Below are positions 37,270 through 45,800 of a DNA stretch of 64,000 nt, piece after piece. The notes beneath the pieces are model-generated. The model had not been told where the DNA came from. It saw nothing but the letters and a program-made list of their open reading frames with translations, and did no database searches. The position numbers and the translations under genes are program-made. The stretch covers positions 1,240,001 through 1,304,000 of the forward strand of contig JARFXM010000004.1 of NCBI GenBank assembly GCA_029532625.1, written 5' to 3'. The DNA is from Lomentospora prolificans (Eukaryota > Ascomycota > Sordariomycetes > Microascales > Microascaceae). The first letter of the stretch is position 1, and every line of letters starts with the position of its first letter.

Positions 37270-38400
37270 CTATGAATAGCCTGATGAACTAAATAATATT
37301 AGGATGGACATGATAGATAAGCAAGTGTATACCCTAGAGGAGGTAGAAAGGCAAGGAATGTAAATACTGGCGATCTAGCTGATAGAGGATCTATGGTAAT
37401 TGATTGTTGATGGTTATGAGAAGGATAGTAAGCTAGGAAAGGTGTTACATGTGATTAAACAATGAAAGGAAGAGGAAGCTAGGACAAGCTGGAAGAGGCT
37501 AATACCAGTTAGGCTATTCCAGGAAAGTAATGGCCTCCTCTACTTCATCAACGCCAAGAGTAATCGCAAGCTATACATACTATACCTAGTAGTATAGGCT
37601 ATCCTTAAGATAGTATATGATAACTATTAATATATAGGAGGTAAAAGAATACTATATAACTTATAAGACTTTTATATCTATTGAAAGGTAGATAAAATCA
37701 AGAAGTATTGTAGTCACTGCCTGGTATGTCTACAGAACCAAAGGGATAGGCAGCAGCTATATAGTGAAATGAAAAGGATCGACACAGTACCAACCCTATA
37801 TCATATGATCGTAATGGATTTCATCACAGATATGCCCACTGTTCCAGCAGAAGGCATATTCTAGGTAATGCCTGGCTATCAAATGCTGGATAACTTACTA
37901 GTGATTAACTGCACCTTTAGTAAGAAGACACTATTAATTATAGGCAGTAAGATAGCGACTGTAGTGTAGTAGGTAGCAATAGTACTACAAGTAATGTTAT
38001 ATTATGATTAGGGATTACTAGCATGTATCATTAGTGATAGAGATCTAAAGTTCACTTTAGAAATCTGGTCAGAGGTCTATAAGGTACTGAAGGTCAGTTA
38101 ACTAATAGTAATAGCTTACTACTTATAGACTGATAGAATATCTAAAAGGAAGATCTAGATAGTTAAGATTATAATCTACTATTATATAGCAAACTATCTA
38201 GAAGAAAACTGGATTGATCTCTTGCTAGTACTATAGTTCAATCTCAATAATGTATTTTTAGCCCTGATTAGATAAAGCCCTAATACACTAACCCTCAGTT
38301 TCAAGCCAAGAAATGTTTTAGCAGCTATTACTGATGCAGTAGGAGTAAGGAAAGCAATAACGAAACTCGCGCTAGACCTAATCTAGTAAGTAAACAGCAA
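37270..38400 (+). pseudogene. R1 copy A integrase, broken, catalytic Glu lost
   Basis: Zinc-binding Cys codons at 37709, 37718 and 37727 (CSHCLVC). First core Asp in VMDFITDMP at 37817-37819; second Asp in IISDRDLKF at 38036-38038. The third acidic residue, expected as Glu in a S-E-R context, is Lys (AAA at 38144-38146), a G-to-A change. SFKPRN near 38300 belongs to the C-terminal part. The enzyme would join element DNA to the host; with the DDE triad broken and stops present, it cannot. Confidence 0.85.
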
Positions 38401-38740
38401 AGAAGTGGAAGCACTTATTATAATAGCTGGCGTATTATTAAAGCTAAGGTATAACAAGCACTACCAGCTAGTAACCTTTTAGGTAGGTGACATCGTTTAC
38501 TTGTAATTATATAATAGCTATAGCTTACTAGGCAAACTGAAGAAGAAGTGGTTACCAAGCTGAGCAGGACTATTCAAGGTTGTAAGGAGAGTGTACAAGC
38601 TTGCTATTAAATTGAACTTCCTAAAGAACTAGAAGATTCACCTAGTAATCTTAGTAGTATATATCTTTAAACCCCTATAAGGAAGTGATCCCTATTAGAG
38701 GTGTATAGAACCTCTAAAGCTAGTCTAAGTTAATAGAGAG

Positions 38741-38910
38741 GAGGAGTTTGAGGTTGAATAGATTATTAGCTACTATAATACCTGAATAGGATATAAGTAT
38801 CTAGTCTATTGGGTAGGATGGGATCTAAAGGATAACTCTTAGGAGAGAGTAGAGGATATGATAGAGAATGTAGGTAAGGTAGTAGGTGATTATGAGAGAG
38901 TAGTAGTAGA
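38741..38910 (+). pseudogene. R1 copy A chromodomain, broken
   Basis: The polyprotein frame reads EEFEVE, then a stop, then YKYLVYWVGWDLKDNS, a stop, and ERVEDMIENV. This is the standard chromodomain pattern (aromatic strand, W-x-G/GW, then an acidic helix). It makes R1 a chromovirus. The same domain is recognisable in reverse at 42865-42990 and 26520-26640. Confidence 0.85.
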
Positions 38911-39392
38911 GGTAAAAGTGAGGAAGAGTAGATAATCAAAGTAGTAGTTAGTAGTGTAAGAGGGATCTAGAATGGATATTCCTTATAAGTTAGTATTTCA
39001 TTTATTCAACCTATACTACCTACCTTACTAAATACCTAATTCAAACTATAAGAAAAGGAGGCTAGTAAGTGCTAATAGAAGAAGTAGAGGCAAGTACCTA
39101 CCAGTAGAAATATTATGCTAGTAAGTGCTAGATATAAGAAGTTGAAAGGAAGAATAAACTGTGGATAATAGTGAAAAGCTGAAAACAAATAGCAGCTAGG
39201 CTAAACAACGCGAGAGGGATGCAGCAAGTAATGATAAAGAAGATGCCACAGTAACCAGCAAGTAGACAAGAGGAAGGTGCAAGAGCAATGGGATTCTACT
39301 GATATTAATGAAAGGTAGTGGCAGATCAGCTGAAAGGCTGTAATCACTACTAAATGATAAGAGGAAGGAATAAGGGATCGTGAGGATCATAT
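38911..39392 (+). pseudogene. R1 copy A, basic C-terminal extension of pol
   Basis: The polyprotein frame continues beyond the chromodomain for about 160 codons, rich in Lys, Arg and Ser (for example KKRRLVSANRRSRGKYLP near 39052-39105). Stops are again in positions compatible with Gln, Arg or Trp. No domain was recognised. The antisense open stretch here is treated as a shadow. Confidence 0.45.
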
Positions 39393-39434
39393 AAAAAAAA
39401 AAAAAAAAGGGTAAAAAAAAAAAAAAAAAAAAAA
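39393..39434 (+). repeat. Poly(A) tract inside R1 copy A
   Basis: A16, GGGT, then A22. Copy B has much shorter A runs at the same place (about 61833-61860), so the length changes between copies. It is internal to the element and not a retroposon tail. Confidence 0.95.
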
Positions 39435-39750
39435 TGGTAATAGATTTAATTTAGCAGTGGATGCAATTACTAGCGGACATAATCACCAAAGGGCCAGCGA
39501 TGAATATTTAAGCGACTGAAGGCGCTGGCTATCCCTCCCTTATGAACCCTTCCTGGATATCACAGTCATCCCACAACCCTATGCATAATAACAATAACCT
39601 GGCAAGCAACTAGATAACTATTAATAAGTAAACCCTATTGACAATACCTACTTGTAATAACTATTAATAAGTGAGCTCCTTTAGTAGTAAGTAAAGTTCA
39701 GCAAGTAATTATGACCTAGCCCCATAAGTGAACCTAAGCAAGAAGTAAGT
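39434..39750 (+). pseudogene. R1 copy A, unassigned frame before the extra ORF
   Basis: An ATG at 39434-39436 opens a frame in the polyprotein register, rich in Asn, Ser and Gln-type positions, with a few stops compatible with CAA or CAG. It overlaps the beginning of the next frame (39711) by about 40 bases. It may be the end of the polyprotein after the poly(A) run, an N-terminal exon of the extra ORF, or an independent short ORF. Confidence 0.35.
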
Positions 39751-40691
39751 AAACTGATAGCATGGATATATCTATAGAAGTTATTGGAGAGTGTGCAGGA
39801 ATTGCTCATAAAGAAGTTACCTAAGAAAGGGTAGCTGAGTAATTCCTGGATAGGAAGGAACGCAAGGAAGCAATAGTGGTCATTAAGGAATTTTATAAAG
39901 AGCAAAAGGAGAACCATAGTTGGGTGGGGCACCTAGCGGTTCGGCGTCTAGGGACCACCCTTAAAAGCGCGTTGGACGCGAAGTGGCTAGGAACCTTGTA
40001 CGAGCTGCCAGCTCGTGTGGTGGTTGCTGGCCTACGAGCCTGCCACGTGGACAATGAGATCCCCAGGGCTACTATAGAGGCCCTACAGAGAATCAGCATG
40101 TAAGAGCTTGTAACCTACCTGTCAGAAACGGTCACTGACCAGCTACCAAGGACGCCAGCAAAGTGTATATCCTTACAGTCAGCAACCTCTTCCATAACTA
40201 AAAAGAGGCAGCTATGGAACCCCTTATAATATAAGGAAGAGGGTCAGAAGGCGAGCGTCATAAGCTTAAAGGCCAGTAGGGAGGTGGCGAGCAAGAAGAA
40301 CAAGGAGGACAGTGATGAGAGCAGCGACAGTGATGACCCACTGGAAATTACTATATCCAGTAAGGAGACCCTGCTGTGATAGTACCTCTAAAGGATTATA
40401 AAAGCAAGTTCCCTAGCACTAGGGTTACTACCTAATACTACTAATGATAAGAAGCTCCTTAAGGAAATGAGTAAGTAAGCAAGTCTATAGTAGCTCTAAA
40501 TCAAGTAGTTAGTAATAGAGGTAGTGACTCTCTAATAGTAATTATAAAAGTAGGAGGAGGAGATCTAGGAGTTATATAGGATAGTTAGCTAGCTAGTAGC
40601 TATAGGTAAGGAGAAGAAGGAAAGTATTAAGGAGAAGGTATATTAGCTATTAATGGGAAGTAAGAAGGATTAGTGGGAAAGAGGAAAATAA
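39711..40691 (+). pseudogene. R1 extra ORF: coiled-coil protein of unknown function, broken
   Basis: A frame congruent to 0 modulo 3, different from pol, runs from ATG 39711 to TAA 40689-40691, about 326 codons. Open stretches include 39843-40103 and 40107-40229. Most stops are TAA or TAG where CAA or CAG fits. The order seen is: a Lys/Glu-rich N-terminal part, a more globular segment (HLAVRRLGTTLKSALDAKW), a basic part, an acidic linker (EDSDESSDSDDPLE at about 40305-40346), then about 80 codons with heptad-like Leu/Ile/Val spacing and many stop codons at would-be Gln positions, suggesting a Gln-rich coiled coil. Homologous DNA lies in copies B, F and G, so it is a family feature. I do not recognise the product. 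Antisense frames here are judged shadows. Confidence 0.55.
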
Positions 40692-40897
40692 ATATAAAAC
40701 CCTAAAAATACTAACTAAAGTCTCTCTTTTATAAATAAGGCCTAAGTAAGTAAGTATATACTAGCTAGAATACCCTATATGCCCTATCACCCTATAATAC
40801 TAGACCTAAATTTAGAGGTAAGCTAGTACTATCTACCCCTTGGATTCTAACTTTGAACTACTAGTGAAGTACCAATGAGGTCGTTGGCTATTTTCTT

Positions 40898-40912
40898 GCT
40901 GGCTGGGGGTAT
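40898..40912 (+). promoter_or_regulatory. Putative polypurine tract of R1
   Basis: GGCTGGGGGTAT directly precedes the 3' LTR; copies B and D have the mutated forms (AGGGGTAT, AAAGGTAT). It is short and interrupted, so only a tentative call. Confidence 0.4.
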
Positions 40913-41263
40913 TGTTATGCTATATCATGTAAGTAAGTATAGAGGCGCTCCATGATGTGCTACACTAACATAAGCAAGCATGAACATGCTCTGGCAGAAC
41001 CTTGGCAGTAAGCAAGTAATACTGAAGGTTGAAGGTAAGGAATATATAAAGGAAGTAAGGAACTATAAGCTAGATAGAAAGAACAAGACTATTTTACTAT
41101 TATAAAGGAATACCTATACTGTATATGAATAGAATATGCAGAGGTTGACTAATGTGAAACCGGCGATCATCTTGAATCTGTGAATAGCATCATAGAACCC
41201 TCCCACTTACTTGTTAGCAGCTCAGCAGCTAGCAAGCAAGCGGACATGGCACAAGCTGTAACA
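40913..41263 (+). repeat. R1 copy A, 3' LTR
   Basis: 351 bp, TGTTATGC to CTGTAACA, followed by TSD CCTAC. The first 40 bp lost CA but kept TG; most of the rest is clean. Confidence 0.95.
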
Positions 41264-41709
41264 CCTACTATATTAAGGGATAGGGCTAAAAGTTAAGCTA
41301 CTCTTTAAAGAGATAAAATTAATATATGCTAATATCCTATTTTTTTACTACCCTTTAGTTTAATAATTTACTAGATATAGATAGGTACCTATTCAATGTA
41401 TATCTGGATCCACTCTATTAGCATCTCTTCCGATAGCTATATCTAGCTAGAAGTCAGTTTACCTTTATTCAGTAATATTATTTATATAACTACTTTTTTA
41501 TATAGGCCTAGGTATATTTAATTAGATTCAGATCTAGTAAATTTCGTAGCTATAGGAGCTAGTTTGTTCTTTATTTATTAGAATAGGTCTATAATATAAT
41601 AATTATAGCCTATACTAAGGTATAGTAGGTGAAAATATAGTCTAGTAACCTATTATAGGCTATAGATAAGTAGGTAAGGGATATTTAACAGGGAATTAGT
41701 AGATTTTAT

Positions 41710-42163
41710 TATAAGGGAATATAATATAGTTATACTTAAGTAAGTCCTAAGTATTATAGAGTTAGATTAGCGAATATTTACTATAAGTTTATAGAATTAT
41801 AATATAAAGACTTTAGCTTAAAAGCCCTCTTTTCTTCTAAGGCTCTTTAACTAACTTCCCTTTATATTTCTATCTTATCTTCTATTTAAATAGGATATAA
41901 GCTAGCTCTAGACTTTATTCTAGATAATCCCTAAACTATCTTAGAATAATCTCTAATCTAAGGGCTTAAAATACTAGTTTCTAAGTAGTCTAAAGAAAAT
42001 ATCTTAAAATTTATTATTTTATTATTCTCTCCTTACAGTATCTTTAGTATAACTTTCCTAATTCCTATTATACTTCTAAAGTATTTAGGGATTAAAGGAA
42101 GTTAGTTCCTAGCTCTAGCTAGGCTGAGTCTAACTTGACCTTTAATAAAAGAATCCCTTGATA
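41710..42163 (+). repeat. R3 solo LTR inside the MITE
   Basis: 454 bp, TATAAGGGAA to CCCTTGATA, with a perfect TSD TTTAT at 41705-41709 and 42164-42168. No internal sequence, so it is the product of LTR-LTR recombination. Confidence 0.9.
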
Positions 42164-42189
42164 TTTATCTACTTCTATATAAGAAGGTG

Positions 42190-42204
42190 TATATATATAT
42201 ATAT
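42190..42204. repeat. (TA)n microsatellite
   Basis: Short uninterrupted TA run just inside the right inverted repeat of the MITE. Confidence 0.9.
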
Positions 42205-42241
42205 AAAAGAGTAGCTGAACTTTTAGCCCTATCCCTTTATA

Positions 42242-42332
42242 GGTCTAGAGTATTTAGGGATTAAAGGGAGTTAGTTCTTATCTCTAGTCTAGCTAGATGT
42301 AGCTTAGCCTTCAATAAAAGAATCCCTTTATA
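42242..42332 (+). repeat. R3 solo LTR, last 91 bp (split)
   Basis: Supplies the part of R3 missing after 31363 (GGTCTAGAGTATTTAGGG to CCCTTTATA) and is followed by GATAG at 42333-42337. Confidence 0.85.
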
Positions 42333-42564
42333 GATAGTTATAAGTCCCTTAGCTATAAGTAGAGTAAGTATATAAAGTATATAGCTCAGTTCTTCTATTC
42401 CTTAATTAGTACTTCTACTTATAATAAAGTATTTAAAAGTATCAGATTTATTTAAAATACTATATAATAAATATATATATTAATATAGTTAAAGTAGTCT
42501 ATATATATATTATTTACTACTAATTTACCTCTTAAAGATGAGGAAAGTATATTCTTTAACTAAA
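42333..42564 (-). repeat. R2 gag-region fragment, right half
   Basis: Aligns with 13330-13570 of R2 copy 2 and is the continuation of 30605-30990. Confidence 0.7.
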
Positions 42565-42864
42565 TACTTAAATAAAATATAAGTATTTAGTCTATTAGGT
42601 AGGATAGGATCTACAAGATAATTTTTAAGAGAAAGTAGAAGATATAATAGAAAATATAAGTAAAAGTAAAAGTAAAGAAAGATAGATAACTAAAATAGTA
42701 GTTAGTAAGATAAAAGAAAGTTAAAATAGATATTTCTTATAAATTAGTATTTTATTTATTTTATTTATAGTACTTATATTATAGAATACTCTATATAAAC
42801 TATAAAAAGAGAGAGCTAATAAATATATAAAAAAAGTAAAGACTTATAAAGGAAAATATTAATC
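42565..42864 (+). pseudogene. R1 chromodomain and pol tail fragment, forward
   Basis: Aligns with about 38779-39118 of copy A in forward orientation. It abuts a reverse R1 copy whose first 78 bp repeat the same chromodomain sequence, giving a fold-back junction at about 42864. Confidence 0.65.
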
Positions 42865-45800
42865 CTTCTACTCTCTCTTAAAAAGTTATCTTTTAGATCT
42901 TATCCTACCTAATTGACTATAAACTTATATTTTATTTATTATAATAGTTAATAATCTATTCAATCTTAAACTCCTCCTCATTATTGATTTAAACTATCTT
43001 TAGGGGTTTAATATACTTTTAATAAAAATTACTTTTTTATAAGGGCTTAAAGATATATATAACTAAGATTACTAAATCTTCTAGTTCTTTAGAAAGTTCA
43101 GTTTAATAATAAGTTTATATACTTTTTTTAATAATTTTAAAAAGTCTTACCTAGTTTAGTAACTACTTCTTTTTTAATTACCTAGTAAGTTATAGCTACT
43201 ATTCAATTATAAATAAATAATATCTTTAATTTGGATATTACTAGCTAATAATATTTATTATATCTTAGTTTTTATAGTCTGTTTATAATTATGATTAGTA
43301 TTTCTACTTTCTTACTATTTATTCACTAGATTAAATTTAGTATAAGTTTTATTATAGTTTTTTTTACTTTTATTAATATTAACAATAACTATTAAGATAT
43401 CTCTTACCTTAAAATAAAAGTTAGTATATTATTAGGGCTTTATTTAATTAAGGCTAAGAATATATTATTAAAGTTTAACTATAATATTAGTAATAACTAC
43501 TTCTACTTCATCAATACTAAAGGTAATTATAAACTATATATGTTATATCTAGTAGTATAAGTTATCCTCAAGATAATATATAATAGCTATTAATATATAA
43601 AGAGTAAGAGAATATTATATAACTAATAAGATTGTTATATTTACTAAAAAAATAAATACAGTTAAAAAGTATTATAGTTACTACTTAGTATACTTATAAA
43701 ATTAAAAAAGAAATCATAACTATATAATAGAATGAAAAGGACTAAGATAATATTAACTTTATATTTGGATTTTATTATAAATATATCTACTACCTTAGTA
43801 GAAGGTATATACTAGGTAATACTAAGTTATTAAATATTAAATAACTTATTAATAATAAATTATATTTTAGTAAAAAGATACTATTCGCTATTCGAAATAA
43901 GATAGTAATTATAGTATAATTAATAGTAATAGTATTATAAGAAATATTATATTATAATTAGGAATTACTAATTTATATTATTAATAAAAATTTAAAGTTT
44001 ACTTTAAAAATCCAGATACAAGTTTACAAAATACTAAAGATTAGTTAACTAATAATAATATTTTATTATTTATAATCTAATAAAATATATAAAAAGTAGA
44101 TTTAAATAATCAAGATATAATTTATTCTTATATAGCAAACTATCTAAAAGAAAATTAGATTAATCTTTTACTCTCCTAGAATAATTTAACTAGTATTGGC
44201 TTGTTCTAGCTTAGCTTAACTTCCTTTTTCTTCTTTTATTTAATTATTTATAATACTTTTCCTAATTTGTTAATCTTTTTTATAATTTTTAAATAATTAA
44301 TTAATATATACCTTTTATTAACTAGATTACTAATACATATATTTCTTACCTCTATATATCCTCTAGAATATATACTCACTTGTCTTATATATTTAATTCT
44401 ATATTATTTATTTAAGTTACTTAGAATTTAGGCTAATATCTTTTATAAGTATAGTTAATAATTATAAGAGTATATCTAGTATTATATATAATAGTCTAAG
44501 TATATAGAAGATTTTAAGATTAAATTATAATAGCTAATCTACTATATTTACTATATTTACTATATTTACTAATTTTAAGTTAGTTTTACTAAGGTCTACT
44601 ATTTTAGTAAAATATACTTAATAATCCTTCTTAATGGTAAGTAATTTATAAGAATTGTTATTACAGATTTATTTACTTTAATTATCTTCCATAATTTCTC
44701 TATTATCTAGATAACTATTACTAACTTTATTTTTATTGAATTATATTTCCTTTTTATATTTAGTTATACATAAGATAGAAAGTATAATAGTTATAATACG
44801 TTTACTATGATATCTTTTCCTAAAATAGATTAGCTATCCTATTTCCTACTATATAACTAGAATATATACCAAAAGTAATTCTACTAGTATGTACTTTTAA
44901 TAATGATATGTATTCTAGATTTATATAATATAATATCTACTTATAAAGACATGATTATGGATTTATAAATACTTTCTATTCTTCTAGTATTACAATAAAT
45001 TTATTTTTATTTACTTTTTTTTTCTATTATTTACTATTTTTCCTATATATTATCTCCTAACTCTCTTTTACACTTTCTATTTTATAGTTTCCTATTTATA
45101 ATAGTATAATTTATATATTAAAGTATAAGATTATTATTATATAAAGGCTATTATATTAATATAATTTTCTAACTTTTCGAAATTATTATAATATTATATT
45201 ATTTACTTGAATCCTAGGATATAATAACTAGTTTTCTACTTATGATTATTATATAATTAAAGAAAGTAATACTAAAGAGGTTTATGGAAATTCAATTACT
45301 ACAATATATAGGTAATTCTTATTTATTATTTATATTATGGTTTTTATATAATATAAATATTTTTTCTCTATATTATTAGAAATTATACTATTATTAGTAT
45401 AAGCTTATAAAAAATAATAGTACTTAAAGAATAAGTAATTTATATATTATTATATAAATACTAGTAAATTCTTAAAGTTTATAAATACTATATTTAACTA
45501 TTTTGGCCTTTGGGGAATAACTTATTTTATATAGTCCTAGTATTCATAATAAATAAGGAGTTAATAAAAGAATGTTTTGATATCTAAGCTAGTAAATACT
45601 TACTTTCTATATAATATTTCTATAATATCTTCCTAATTTAATAATAAGTAGATATCTAGTATTACCTACCTATTTCATAGTTATAAGTTAATAACTACTC
45701 TCTTATTATATTTCTTAATATTTATAGATTAACATATAATAAATACTAAGTAATTAATATTAGTTACTTTATCTATTCTATCTTTCCTACTTAGTAGAAA

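Larger units (their letters stand above)
31677..41263 (+). mobile_element. R1 copy A: full-length Ty3/gypsy chromovirus
   Basis: 9587 bp with 351-bp LTRs (31677-32027 and 40913-41263) and a perfect TSD CCTAC (31672-31676 and 41264-41268). Order: gag, protease, reverse transcriptase, RNase H, integrase, chromodomain, then an additional ORF before the 3' LTR. From the gag core to the chromodomain the same frame (positions congruent to 2 modulo 3) is used, so the ancestor probably made one Gag-Pol polyprotein. Stops occur where CAA, CAG, CGA or TGG would fit. RIP is patchy: some blocks are clean, others lost CA only, others lost both CA and TG. It is the best guide to the family in this window. 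Confidence 0.96.
41273..42239. mobile_element. MITE-like DNA transposon with 34-bp inverted repeats
   Basis: Bases 41273-41306 and the reverse complement of 42206-42239 agree at 32 of 34 positions (core AAGGGATAGGGCTAAAAGTT). TA flanks both ends (41271-41272, 42240-42241), the target duplication expected of Tc1/mariner/pogo-type elements. Without the R3 LTR inserted in it (454 bp plus 5-bp TSD) it is 508 bp, too short for a transposase, so it is probably non-autonomous. It is inserted into the split R3 LTR. I recognise no coding sequence with confidence; a minus-strand EWIQ-like word near 41410 is too little to use. Confidence 0.78.

Noticed and set aside
39196..39390. Minus-strand Leu-rich ORF that looks membrane-like
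   Set aside because: It is antisense to the Lys/Arg-rich pol extension, which produces Leu/Ser-rich complements; copy B does not preserve it.
39393..39434. Poly(A) tail of a LINE or processed pseudogene
   Set aside because: The tract is inside a full-length LTR element, at a position shared with copy B, with no TSD or retroposed sequence next to it.
39681..40099. Minus-strand ORFs opposite the extra ORF
   Set aside because: The plus frame is longer, carries RIP-type stops and a structured composition. The minus frames end within it and look like shadows.
41400..41700. Pogo/Fot-type transposase remnant inside the MITE
   Set aside because: Only a short minus-strand word resembling EWIQ was seen; no catalytic Asp motif could be placed.
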